A stretch of 64,000 nucleotides of DNA from Clostridia bacterium (GCA_017541205.1 JAFXZO010000038.1:1-64000); one strand, 5' to 3'; shown: positions 7,237-14,184, counted from the first letter of the stretch. The notes: generated from the letters alone by a model not told the origin. A program made the numbers and translations.

Positions 7237-7401
7237 AATATCCTTCAATTTCTCATCCCATGGAATACACGACGCAATATACTTCTTTATAGCTTCTTCC
7301 TAATCTAAACTTTCCATCATCTCATCATAAAGGGGAGGAGACCAAAGGTCTTCCAGAAAATAGAGAAGAAGGAAACGATAGAGGGAATTACTCATTTTCA
7401 T
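7231..7401 (-). CDS. Small protein interrupted by in-frame TAG
   Basis: ATG at 7399-7401 opens a frame of 33 codons, then TAG at 7300-7302, then 22 codons to TGA at 7231-7233. Both halves look like one protein: a hydrophobic-acidic first half (YRFLLLYFLEDLW, then PPLYDEMMESLD) and EEAIKKYIASCIPWDEKLKDIL after the TAG. Nothing else is broken. It lies four bases after the small zinc-finger gene and ends convergently within the end of the PIN-GNAT-ASCH gene. Either it is a pseudogene or the TAG is translated. No strong ribosome-binding site is seen, so translation may be coupled to the gene before it. Function unknown. Confidence 0.55.
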
Positions 7402-7405
7402 GGCA

Positions 7406-7579
7406 TTATGAAACGATACGCATAGGCAGACCTGCTTGATGCCTTTTTATGCGTTCATAAATGACAATACTATTGCATACATCACAGCACCTTGCTCCTT
7501 TTTCTGTGCATACAGGGTCAGGATTATTGCCATAGCCATAAGAGATTTTTTTACAAATACAACAACGATATTTTTTCAT
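7406..7579 (-). CDS. Small Cys-rich zinc-finger protein
   Basis: A 57-residue protein with CCICKK, GYGNNPDPV and CCDVCN: two Cys pairs that can bind one zinc ion. Small proteins with CxxC, GYGNNPxPV and CCDxCN are frequent in phages and plasmids of Clostridia; their role is not known. The ATG at 7579 lies four bases after the stop of the gene before it, so it is co-translated with it. It is followed four bases later by the amber-interrupted gene. The three form a compact minus-strand operon under the promoter at 7976-8004. Confidence 0.8.
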   Translation of the reverse strand: MKKYRCCICKKISYGYGNNPDPVCTEKGARCCDVCNSIVIYERIKRHQAGLPMRIVS

Positions 7580-7583
7580 TTTT

Positions 7584-7910
7584 TCATACCCTGCGCCTTA
7601 TCTCACGCAGGCTCCTTTCATTTGTTTCTGTTGCGTTTTCTTTTATTTCCTCATTGTAGGCAGATATGTAGTTGTCGCACATTTCAGAAAAAAAGAACTC
7701 ATCTATCCCAAATGCGATATCTTCTTGAGCAGAATAGTTCATTTCTTCCTGAGCTAAATCAGGATTGCACAAATAGATAAATGCACACGCTGCTAATTCA
7801 AGACGCACATCATTATCCATTTCTAAATAGCGTTCATTATCCATATCAGACAGGTATTCTTTTACTTCTTCTTTTGTCCAGGCATTGTCAAAGGTAACTT
7901 TAATACGCAT
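7584..7910 (-). CDS. Acidic protein of unknown function
   Basis: A 108-residue acidic protein; I do not recognise the family. It starts with MRIKVTFDNAWTKEEVKEYL and is predicted mostly helical. I chose the ATG at 7910 because the hairpin leader with ACCAGAAAGTGAG precedes it at the same spacing as in the other leader genes; a GTG four codons earlier overlaps that leader. First gene of a minus-strand operon with two tiny genes behind it. Confidence 0.7.
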   Translation of the reverse strand: MRIKVTFDNAWTKEEVKEYLSDMDNERYLEMDNDVRLELAACAFIYLCNPDLAQEEMNYSAQEDIAFGIDEFFFSEMCDNYISAYNEEIKENATETNERSLREIRRRV

Positions 7911-7955
7911 TAGTATACTCACTTTCTGGTTTGTTTATGCAGTTTATCCATCTGC
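7911..7955 (-). promoter_or_regulatory. Hairpin leader (GCAG stem)
   Basis: On the minus strand GCAG-ATGGATAAA-CTGC (7955 to 7939) is followed by ATAAACAAACCAGAAAGTGAG and the start codon. The stem differs from the GCGG stems elsewhere but still pairs, while the loop start ATGGA and the AAACCAGAAAG segment are conserved. Confidence 0.75.
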
Positions 7956-7975
7956 TTTTTCTTTCTTACATATAT

Positions 7976-8004
7976 ATTATATCGCAATTTCTACATTTAC
8001 TCAA
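7976..8004 (-). promoter_or_regulatory. Promoter of 7.2-7.9 kb operon
   Basis: On the minus strand TTGAGT (8004-7999) and TATAAT (7981-7976) are 17 bases apart, about 20 bases upstream of the hairpin leader. Confidence 0.65.
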
Positions 8005-8300
8005 ATATTTGGGGGCTGTAACTATTTGATATTTATACAATTTTAGGATTGATGATTGATTGTTAGAATATCGCAAACATGTAATCAATAAACACTTTTT
8101 TCATTTTCTCAATTCTTTCCCTTTCGTTTAGAAAATTCCCCCACGGGGGCTTTGTTTTTTTGATGCGGAGTGCGAAGCACGAAGCTTCAAAAAAACAAAG
8201 GGGGGCTCCATCAAGGCGATAGAAAGACTTCAAGAGAATTTTGTAAGAGATACCAATTTGGGATTATTATATATGATATTCCCGAAAAAGGAACCTGTTT
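8005..8300. repeat. Intergenic region with large inverted repeat
   Basis: No gene is seen. At 8138-8149 CCCCC and GGGGG pair, followed by CTTTGTTTTTTTGA (8150-8163) whose exact inverse is at 8187-8200. Between the arms, GTGCGAAGCAC forms a small inner hairpin, and GGGGGG follows at 8200-8205. It lies between the helicase stop and the next operon. It may be a two-way transcription terminator. An origin of transfer or single-strand origin is the alternative. Confidence 0.7.
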
Positions 8301-9563
8301 TTAGGGCGACGATGTAGTATTCCCGCAATTGGTTTCCCGCGTTGTAATCACATAATAATACTGACCATTTCTTTTACTGTCTTTCTTCTTCATAACGTCA
8401 TACCCATTTTCTTGTAGGTACTTCGCAACTGTGGGCATTGAATAAGAACCGCCATGAGGCCGCGTTAAGCTTACTATTTCGCAAAGTTCTTTCCACGTAT
8501 CAGAGTAAAGCCGCGTATTCAGGAAGCATTCGGGGAGTGTCGTTTGCCGCGTCCTATAATGATTTGCGGCTTTCACATCATGGTAATAGAAGATGGGCAA
8601 ATCGCCGTGATAGCGGCCTCGCACTTGCGTCTTAACTTCTTCATTGCTGTAATGGACAATCATATAATCCACTTTTCGCTTCTCACCCTGAATCTTGATA
8701 CACGTTTGGGAAGCCGCGTTGATAACAAGAAGGTCAACATTCGCGGGAATGGCTTCATTCTCCAAAATGGTATGCCGCAAATCAAGCTGGTCTTGGTTCA
8801 TCCTCGTATTCGCGTTCACGCTCCAAAAGCCATTTGCGCGGATACCATTCTTATTGGCGAAATCCATATACCTTTTCATATCCTGAATTTCCGTAGTATA
8901 AAGGATACCAGTTTGGCCCTTGTGCCGCAATAGTATCTCTTCTATGCTGCCGCAATATGGTATCTCCGCGAAGGTTTCAAGCCTAAAAAGGTCGCTGCGG
9001 TCAAAAGGCACATCATAGCAAATATCTCCGAAGCGTTCCCGAATCTGCTGCGGCGTGGCGCTTAATGCGACGATTTTTGTTTTGCCTTCCGCCGCAATCG
9101 CCCGCAGTGTGTCTTCTGCGGTTTCCACATTTTTGGTTCCTTGCTTATACTTCTGATAATTCACAAGGTTCTGCATTTCGTCGCAGATAATAAAGTCGTA
9201 ATCGTGCCATTTGAAAGCGCTGCCGCCATCGCGCACCTCGCAACCAAAGCCCGCGTAGGTCATAACTGGCATATTGTTTTCCGCGGCTTCGCTGCGTTCG
9301 CCCCACGTGCTTTTCTTGCCATAGTGATAAAAAGAATAGGTTTGCCTTCCAACGGTACGGATGTTTTTCTGGATGCGCATTTCGCCATTGGTGGTATCAA
9401 TCAGGTATAGGATTTTGCTGGCGCTGCTTGCCCAAGCGGGAATCGTATTAAGCGCGAGGTGGGTTTTGCCGCTGCTAACGGGGGCTTCTATGATGTTGAT
9501 GTAGCCAGGAATAATTGCGTTTGGGTCTGTTATAAGTTCTGATATTCGTTTGTGTCCAATCAA
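8301..9563 (-). CDS. Superfamily 2 helicase-like ATPase
   Basis: A 420-residue protein with SF2 helicase motifs in order: Walker A APVSSGKT (near residue 27), Walker B DFIICDEMQ, motif III ALSATP, and motif VI QVRGRYHGD. It thus uses ATP to move on or unwind nucleic acid. I chose the TTG at 9563 because GGAGGT lies seven bases upstream; the frame is open to an ATG at 9665, but that ATG would lie upstream of the attenuator hairpin. Iteron-like repeats and an attenuated promoter lie upstream. Replication of the element or its control is a reasonable guess; no replication initiator is recognised. Confidence 0.75.
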   Translation of the reverse strand: MIGHKRISELITDPNAIIPGYINIIEAPVSSGKTHLALNTIPAWASSASKILYLIDTTNGEMRIQKNIRTVGRQTYSFYHYGKKSTWGERSEAAENNMPVMTYAGFGCEVRDGGSAFKWHDYDFIICDEMQNLVNYQKYKQGTKNVETAEDTLRAIAAEGKTKIVALSATPQQIRERFGDICYDVPFDRSDLFRLETFAEIPYCGSIEEILLRHKGQTGILYTTEIQDMKRYMDFANKNGIRANGFWSVNANTRMNQDQLDLRHTILENEAIPANVDLLVINAASQTCIKIQGEKRKVDYMIVHYSNEEVKTQVRGRYHGDLPIFYYHDVKAANHYRTRQTTLPECFLNTRLYSDTWKELCEIVSLTRPHGGSYSMPTVAKYLQENGYDVMKKKDSKRNGQYYYVITTRETNCGNTTSSP

Positions 9564-9603
9564 TATGATTACCTCCAATTTAGTATTTGAAAGAAAAAGG
9601 CGC

Positions 9604-9635
9604 AAAAAAATAAGACTTGCGGATGGAAGCGTCTT
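9604..9635 (-). terminator. Attenuator-like hairpin in helicase leader
   Basis: On the minus strand AAGAC-GC-TT, loop CCATCCGC, then AAGTCTT form a stem, followed by ATTTTTTTG. It lies between the helicase promoter (9656-9684) and the TTG start, so transcription could end early here. Its loop segment TTCCATCCGCA is exactly complementary to TGCGGATGGAA in the hairpin leader at 10229-10267. Confidence 0.6.
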
Positions 9636-9655
9636 TTCCCTTTCTTTCTGTATAT

Positions 9656-9684
9656 AGTATACCATAAATTTGGTACGGAATCAA
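9656..9684 (-). promoter_or_regulatory. Helicase promoter
   Basis: On the minus strand TTGATT and TATACT are 17 bases apart. It reads through the attenuator-like hairpin into the helicase gene. Confidence 0.65.
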
Positions 9685-9721
9685 ATAATGGAAAGTGGCA
9701 AGTATTTGGGTTATCTGCGCG

Positions 9722-9764
9722 GATACCGTTTTCGGGGATGTTGGATGATACCATTTTCGGGGTA
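9722..9764. repeat. Two iteron-like direct repeats
   Basis: GATACCGTTTTCGGGGAT (9722-9739) and GATACCATTTTCGGGGTAT (9746-9764) differ at few positions and are 24 bases apart start to start. They lie about 40 bases behind the helicase promoter. They could be operator sites or part of an origin of replication. Confidence 0.65.
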
Positions 9765-9871
9765 TCCCATTTCGCCGCAAAAGAAAAGCCCTTCTCATAA
9801 AGAGAAAGGCGTAGTAGAAAGGATTGTGGTTCTCATGATCAAGCCCCCTTTCGTTAGGATTCACATTATTC

Positions 9872-10228
9872 TTAGGAAGCTTTCATTTCGTAGATCATGC
9901 GGAGAATAGTAATAGACGCTCCAAGAATTACCTTATTTGCTGCATCAATGGCATCATCGAGTGTTTCTGCATCATCAAAAGCATGGAATATTTCTTCCGC
10001 ATACTCATTCCAATAGAGGTCCGCTACTTTTACAGAAAAATCATCATCGCCATAGATACCCGCTTTTAGTTCTTCCGTGAACCAAACACCGAAACCAAGT
10101 TCTTCATTTTTCAATGCCATGCAGTGCTGCTGGTATTCATTTTCCAAAGCCTTAATCATTTCCCTGTCTTCAACGATACTGATTTTGGTATATCCATTTT
10201 CAGAAGCCATTTTGTTATAATTCATCAT
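9872..10228 (-). CDS. Acidic protein of unknown function
   Basis: A 118-residue acidic, mainly helical protein; family not recognised. Features include EELGFGVWFTEELKAGIYGDDD in the middle and a helical C-terminus. It is the last gene behind the four paralogues but is not related to them in sequence, yet it carries the same hairpin leader. The ATG at 10228 follows CCAGAAAGAGAAAA. Confidence 0.65.
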   Translation of the reverse strand: MMNYNKMASENGYTKISIVEDREMIKALENEYQQHCMALKNEELGFGVWFTEELKAGIYGDDDFSVKVADLYWNEYAEEIFHAFDDAETLDDAIDAANKVILGASITILRMIYEMKAS

Positions 10229-10267
10229 TTTTTCTCTTTCTGGTTTGTTTACGCGGTTTCCATCCGC
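10229..10267 (-). promoter_or_regulatory. Hairpin leader (GCGG stem)
   Basis: On the minus strand GCGG-ATGGAAA-CCGC (10267 to 10253), then GTAAACAAACCAGAAAGAG and the ATG. It contains the 11-base segment complementary to the helicase attenuator loop. Confidence 0.75.
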
Positions 10268-10352
10268 ATTTTTTTATAGTTTTTGTTTTTGAGGATCCCA
10301 AACCCGATTATCAACCTCTCAAGCAGCATCACCCCTTTCATATGCAGTTCCG

Positions 10353-10835
10353 TCAAGCGGCATCCTCTTTGGTTTGTTCTTCCACACCCACGGTTGCGGC
10401 ATCCACATACTGTTTCGTCGCTTTTTCCGCATCAATCTGCGCCTTCGTCTTGACAATCACAAAACCATCGGCATCAAATATAGGGTTGTTGTCATCATAA
10501 TTGGCGTAGTTATTGAGGAACCATGATTTTACATAGTGATAGGGACTTGGCTGCACTTGCGACAGAGCATATACCCGATTGAAAGTTGCCAGACGTTCAT
10601 CTTTGTCGCGGCACAGTGAGATGAATTGCTTCATCTGCTTGTACGAAAGCTTGGGTTGAGCGTTCTTCTTGGGGGTATTATCCATCTTTTTGATTTCCAT
10701 ACCAGGATTATCCTTGCGGAGTTGAAGAATGATTTTGTATTCAGGGGTTCCCACTTTGGCGGCGGCCTTCTTGAAGGCATCGGTGATGAACAGGGTGTTG
10801 TTCTCGTGGTCAAAGGTATAAGCATTATTCTTCAT
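10353..10835 (-). CDS. Tandem paralogue family, member 4
   Basis: A 160-residue protein sharing the family pattern: a short start, ITDAFKKAAAKVGTPEY near residues 17-33, a central Lys-rich segment, SYKQMKQF, and YHYVKSWFLNNY near residues 95-110. The C-terminal 45 residues are an acidic extension absent from the others. The pattern T-K-x-F-x-K-A-A, G-T-x-E-Y and W-F is shared by all four neighbours. Function unknown; small size and repeated WF helix suggest a DNA- or protein-binding fold. Preceded by the hairpin leader. Confidence 0.75.
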   Translation of the reverse strand: MKNNAYTFDHENNTLFITDAFKKAAAKVGTPEYKIILQLRKDNPGMEIKKMDNTPKKNAQPKLSYKQMKQFISLCRDKDERLATFNRVYALSQVQPSPYHYVKSWFLNNYANYDDNNPIFDADGFVIVKTKAQIDAEKATKQYVDAATVGVEEQTKEDAA

Positions 10836-10874
10836 TTTCTTTTCCTTTCTGGTTTATAGCGGTTTTCCTTCCGC
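10836..10874 (-). promoter_or_regulatory. Hairpin leader (GCGG stem)
   Basis: On the minus strand GCGG-AAGGAAAA-CCGC (10874 to 10859), then TATAAACCAGAAAGGAAAAG and the ATG. Confidence 0.75.
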
Positions 10875-10908
10875 ATTGTTATTCAAGGCACCAAAGAGAA
10901 CCATTTAG

Positions 10909-11280
10909 TTAAGCTACTGCTTCACATTCAGGATTGGCAGACATATACGCTTCGCTGTATTTTTCCATAAACCAACGGCGTACCATACTATAGCCCATAC
11001 CCGTGAGACGAGCCAATTTGACAGTTTCCCGAAATTCATCAATTGCAGTGCTGTCTTCATGAGTGGTCACATATTCCATCATCTGCGAATAGGTGGGCTG
11101 CCAGACTTTGCGAATAGGCTTTGGATAATTTTGAAACACAATTTTGTAAGTGGGCAATTTGCTTTGGAGGTTAATCATAGTATTGAATTCTTCGGTGCCA
11201 ACGATTTGAGCCGCTTTATAGAAACTCTTGGTGACGCGGATTTCCTTGGTCATGAAGTCTACTTTGCAATTGTTAGTCAT
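10909..11280 (-). CDS. Tandem paralogue family, member 3
   Basis: A 123-residue member: IRVTKSFYKAAQIVGTEEF near residues 14-32, then LPTYKI, YSQMMEYV, and YSMVRRWFMEKYSEAY near the C-terminus. It is the shortest member, lacking a C-terminal tail. Divergence from the neighbours is high, so the duplications are old or fast-evolving. No catalytic motif is visible. Confidence 0.75.
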   Translation of the reverse strand: MTNNCKVDFMTKEIRVTKSFYKAAQIVGTEEFNTMINLQSKLPTYKIVFQNYPKPIRKVWQPTYSQMMEYVTTHEDSTAIDEFRETVKLARLTGMGYSMVRRWFMEKYSEAYMSANPECEAVA

Positions 11281-11321
11281 AATATCAAGTCCTTTCTGGT
11301 TTGAAGCGGTTTTCCTTCCGC
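11281..11321 (-). promoter_or_regulatory. Hairpin leader (GCGG stem)
   Basis: On the minus strand GCGG-AAGGAAAA-CCGC (11321 to 11306), then TTCAAACCAGAAAGGACTTG and the ATG. Confidence 0.75.
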
Positions 11322-11357
11322 ATTTTGTAAATGAATAGTAGTGAAGGGAGGAAAGCG

Positions 11358-11768
11358 TTATGCAGTCTTACGGACAGTTTCTTCATCTTCCTGATAGTCA
11401 CAGGGGAGAATCATGTAATGGTGATTTTCGTCCAATTCAGGGACTTCGGCATATTTGGGGAACGTTTTCTTGAACCATGCCCATGTCCCCATATAACCTT
11501 TACCATCCCGAACTGCGGCATAGTCTGCAAGATAGCGTTCGCTGTCCATCACGTTCCGCAGGTAGCCTTCCATGCGGGCATAGTTCCAACGAGTTTCCTT
11601 AACCGTGCGGTGGATTTCCCTAACGGTAATAGGCATTTGCAGTTTGCGCAGTTCAGTCATGGTAGCGTATTCCTGGGTACCAATCTGGCTTGCCGCCGCC
11701 AGGAAACGCTTGGTCACGGTGATAGTGTTGATGGCAAAGTTGATTTCGTAATTCGCATTCTTTTTCAT
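11358..11768 (-). CDS. Tandem paralogue family, member 2
   Basis: A 136-residue member with ITVTKRFLAAASQIGTQEY near residues 15-33, ITVREIHRTVKETRWNY in the middle, and GTWAWFKKTFPKYAE near residue 95. The C-terminus is acidic and contains HHYMILPCDYQEDEE. The same order of motifs as in its neighbours indicates one fold. Function unknown. Confidence 0.75.
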   Translation of the reverse strand: MKKNANYEINFAINTITVTKRFLAAASQIGTQEYATMTELRKLQMPITVREIHRTVKETRWNYARMEGYLRNVMDSERYLADYAAVRDGKGYMGTWAWFKKTFPKYAEVPELDENHHYMILPCDYQEDEETVRKTA

Positions 11769-11806
11769 TTTCTTACCCTTTCTGGTTTTGAGGCTTTTCC
11801 TTGCCT
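11769..11806 (-). promoter_or_regulatory. Hairpin leader (AGGC stem)
   Basis: On the minus strand AGGC-AAGGAAAA-GCCT (11806 to 11791), then CAAAACCAGAAAGGGTAAG and the ATG. Both sides of the stem differ from the GCGG/CCGC copies while the loop is identical, which is compensatory change. Confidence 0.8.
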
Positions 11807-11836
11807 TTATATTATTGAAAGATGTTCAAAGTTGCC

Positions 11837-12247
11837 TTATGCGACGTTATCTTCTTTGGAGTTGTCGGTTTCTTCTCGATACTTGTTATATTCCGCGCCG
11901 TATACTTTCAGGAACCAAGTTTTCACATAGGCATAGGGGGAAGCCTGGGACTTGGAGATGGCTTTCACACGCGTAAATTCTGCCAATCGTTCATTAATGG
12001 GGCGCGGGTCATCCTCGGCATTTTCAATGAAGATTTCCATATTTTTGATGGTCAGGTTGAGATAAGTGTTCTTGTTGGTTGCCTTCTTGATTTCCCGCAC
12101 TTCCATCTTGTAGGTAGGGTTATCGCGGCGGGCTGCCATCAATTCCTTGTATTCGGGAGTGTTCAGGTGACAGGCTGCTTTGTAGAACTTCTTGGTCATG
12201 TAGATGGTGGAATCGATGTGGCTGATTTCGTAAGCGTTCTTCTTCAT
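11837..12247 (-). CDS. Tandem paralogue family, member 1
   Basis: A 136-residue member, first in the transcript: IYMTKKFYKAACHLNTPEY near residues 15-33, NPTYKMEVREIKKAT, then SPYAYVKTWFLKVYG near residues 103-117 and an acidic tail. It is closest to member 4 (shared SPY-x-YVK-x-WFL). It lies about 90 bases behind the promoter with repeated operator sites. Function unknown. Confidence 0.75.
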   Translation of the reverse strand: MKKNAYEISHIDSTIYMTKKFYKAACHLNTPEYKELMAARRDNPTYKMEVREIKKATNKNTYLNLTIKNMEIFIENAEDDPRPINERLAEFTRVKAISKSQASPYAYVKTWFLKVYGAEYNKYREETDNSKEDNVA

Positions 12248-12285
12248 AGTGTTCCTTTCATTCGCGGTTTGTTTGGCTTATCCGC
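12248..12285 (-). promoter_or_regulatory. Hairpin leader, divergent copy
   Basis: On the minus strand GCGG (12285-12282) and CCGC pair across a 14-base loop, followed by GAATGAAAGGAACACT and the ATG. The loop is longer and the CCAGAAAGG segment is altered, so this is the weakest copy. Confidence 0.5.
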
Positions 12286-12340
12286 TGCCTTCATTCTTCG
12301 GTTTCGGTTTGCTCTCTCGCTCCCCTCACCTTACGAACAC

Positions 12341-12370
12341 ATTATAAAACAAGTAGACTACAAGTAGATG
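12341..12370 (-). promoter_or_regulatory. Paralogue operon promoter with operator repeats
   Basis: On the minus strand TATAAT (12346-12341) is preceded by two 11-base direct repeats: on the plus strand ACAAGTAGACT (12349-12359) and ACAAGTAGATG (12360-12370). They occupy the -35 region, where no good TTGACA is seen, so a regulator probably binds there, as activator or repressor. Confidence 0.55.
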
Positions 12371-12770
12371 CGTTTGAAAAAGATTAGTGATTTATTTTTT
12401 GGGCTGAAACCGTTGATTTATAAGGGTTTCTGGCTATCAGAGGTTTTGGAAATATAACATCTAAAAATAATATACAGAATGCACAAAAAACATATTAAAA
12501 AAGGCGTTATATTCTTCCTATTCTATGCAAAATAGCTAAAAAATTAGCCTCTCCGAATATTTTTATCTTAAAATTCTGCCGTCTTTTTACCATATACGCC
12601 AAATGCTTATTTATTGATGAACCATGATGGATAATTGCTGTTAGTTTTCAATTGATATAGCGAAAATCTTCAAAGTTCCTCAAAGATGTGGAAAGATGAT
12701 CAAAGTTGTTGTTCTTACCATTATTCCTGTGTTTTATCGTATTTATCCATAGATTTCCCGCCTGAATCCT
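12371..12770. other. Intergenic region before integrase
   Basis: No gene is seen. It is very AT-rich. It holds one copy of a 25-base repeat (12405-12429) that recurs behind the integrase at 13939-13963 with three mismatches. At about 12690-12710 it has CAAAGATGTGGAAAGATGA, which closely matches the inverse of the first 20 bases of the window. These may be integrase arm-binding sites. Confidence 0.5.
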
Positions 12771-12799
12771 TGTCATCTCGCCATTTATGCTCTATAATC
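12771..12799 (+). promoter_or_regulatory. Integrase promoter
   Basis: TTGTCA (12771-12776) and TATAAT (12794-12799) are 17 bases apart, 75 bases before the integrase start. Confidence 0.75.
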
Positions 12800-12874
12800 A
12801 AAGCATCCCGCTGAAATGTGGGGCGAACCTTGAAAATTGAAAACCATCATGCAATTCATGGAAAGTGAGTTGCT

Positions 12875-13912
12875 ATGTCAAAAAGAATACGTCGTCGTGT
12901 AGTAGTAAACGGTCAGCAAGTTTGGGTGACTGCGTCAACCGAACAGGAATATGCTGAACATGTTGCCTTGCTTTTGACAGGTGGATCAAATCAGGCATCT
13001 GTGAAAAAAGGTCATGATTTCAAGGTATATGCCGAAAAATGGTTTGAAGTTTTTTCAAAACCCAATGTGGAAAAGGTTACTGCCATTACCTATGAACGGC
13101 AACTAAATAATCACCTGATTCCTTCTTTTTCTGGTATGACATTGGAAGAAATCACAACAGCAGATGTTCAAGCTATGTTCAATGGCATAGTGGGTGCAAA
13201 AGAAACAAAACTGAAAGCCAAAATGGTGCTGAACATGATATTTACGCAAGCACTGGAAGACAATATAATTCAGCGAAATCCTCTCGCATCAAAAAACATC
13301 CGTATTTCTGGGAGGGGAGCAGTAGAAACAGAACCATACACCGTAGACCAAATGAAATATATTGCGTCGCATTTGATGGATGTGCGTAATCCCATGGACT
13401 GCTTATTCCTTGGCTTACAGGCATTTCATCCTTTTCGTTTGGAAGAAGTACTGGGTTTGATGTTCAAAGATTATTTTGGAACAGAAATCTATGTTCAGAG
13501 AGCAGTAACTCATCCAGACAGAAATGCCCCGCAAATAAAGGAAACCAAAACGGAATCAAGCAAACGTAAAATTGCCTTGATTCCTGCTGTTGCCTCAATG
13601 ATTCCCAAAGGGAACCCCAACGAGTTCATTTTGGGTGGAGAAAGCCCCATGACTTACCAACGGGTCAAACGAATGCTGACACGAATCAAGAAGGATATTG
13701 GATTCGATGAAAACCTGTCACCCCGCAGATTCAGAACAACCGTGCTGACGGACATCTATGAAGTTACGAAGGATATCAAGCAAGCACAGGCAGCGGCAGG
13801 ACACACTACAGCGGCTATGACCTTGAAGCATTATGTCAAGGGACGCACGCAATTGAAAAATACCGCAGAGCCTATTTCTGCCTTGTACGGCATTGAAAAC
13901 AATACGATGTGA
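12875..13912 (+). CDS. int: Tyrosine site-specific integrase
   Basis: A 345-residue tyrosine recombinase. Residues about 45-125 form the SAM-like core-binding domain (KVYAEKWFEVFSKPN onward). In the catalytic domain the first Arg lies in HPFRLEEVLGLMF, the Lys in ESSKRKIAL, the second Arg in SPRRFRTT, the second His in AAAGHTTAAMT, and the nucleophile Tyr in LKHYVKGR. The usual first His of HxxR is replaced by Arg (R-x-x-R), tolerated in some families. GAAAGTGAG precedes the ATG. It points at tRNA-Thr 200 bases downstream, so it probably integrates the element there. Near-identical 25-base repeats flank it. Confidence 0.9.
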   Translation: MSKRIRRRVVVNGQQVWVTASTEQEYAEHVALLLTGGSNQASVKKGHDFKVYAEKWFEVFSKPNVEKVTAITYERQLNNHLIPSFSGMTLEEITTADVQAMFNGIVGAKETKLKAKMVLNMIFTQALEDNIIQRNPLASKNIRISGRGAVETEPYTVDQMKYIASHLMDVRNPMDCLFLGLQAFHPFRLEEVLGLMFKDYFGTEIYVQRAVTHPDRNAPQIKETKTESSKRKIALIPAVASMIPKGNPNEFILGGESPMTYQRVKRMLTRIKKDIGFDENLSPRRFRTTVLTDIYEVTKDIKQAQAAAGHTTAAMTLKHYVKGRTQLKNTAEPISALYGIENNTM

Positions 13913-13938
13913 CACCTTTGTGATTTTGGATAGATGCC

Positions 13939-13963
13939 TGAACCCGTTGAAATATAAGGGTTT
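13939..13963 (+). repeat. 25-base repeat, copy 2
   Basis: This segment ends in TATAAGGGTTT and matches 12405-12429 at 22 of 25 bases in the same orientation. The two copies bracket the integrase gene. Three TGTGACA motifs (near 13909, 13987 and 13999) lie in the same region. Integrase arm sites are a likely reading. Confidence 0.6.
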
Positions 13964-14077
13964 GCGGGCTTCCATAACCGCCAAAATGTGACACGCCATG
14001 TGACATCAAAAGGGATGAGGTCATCCAGAATGTATGCTGAGTTACCATAATATCCATCTTTTCCGTAAAGAACGCAT

Positions 14078-14107
14078 AAAAAAACCCGTCATCTCTGACG
14101 GGTTTTT
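14078..14107 (-). terminator. tRNA-Thr terminator
   Basis: On the minus strand AAAAACCCGTC, loop CAGAGAT-like, then GACGGGTTTTTTT: a strong intrinsic terminator directly after the tRNA. Confidence 0.85.
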
Positions 14108-14108
14108 C

Positions 14109-14184
<76 letters not shown>

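Noticed and set aside
1..14108. Global TAG recoding in the first element
   Set aside because: The resolvase (stop at 2659-2661) and PIN-GNAT-ASCH gene (stop at 7234-7236) end in TAG; reading past the latter gives sequence antisense to another gene. At most some genes are recoded.
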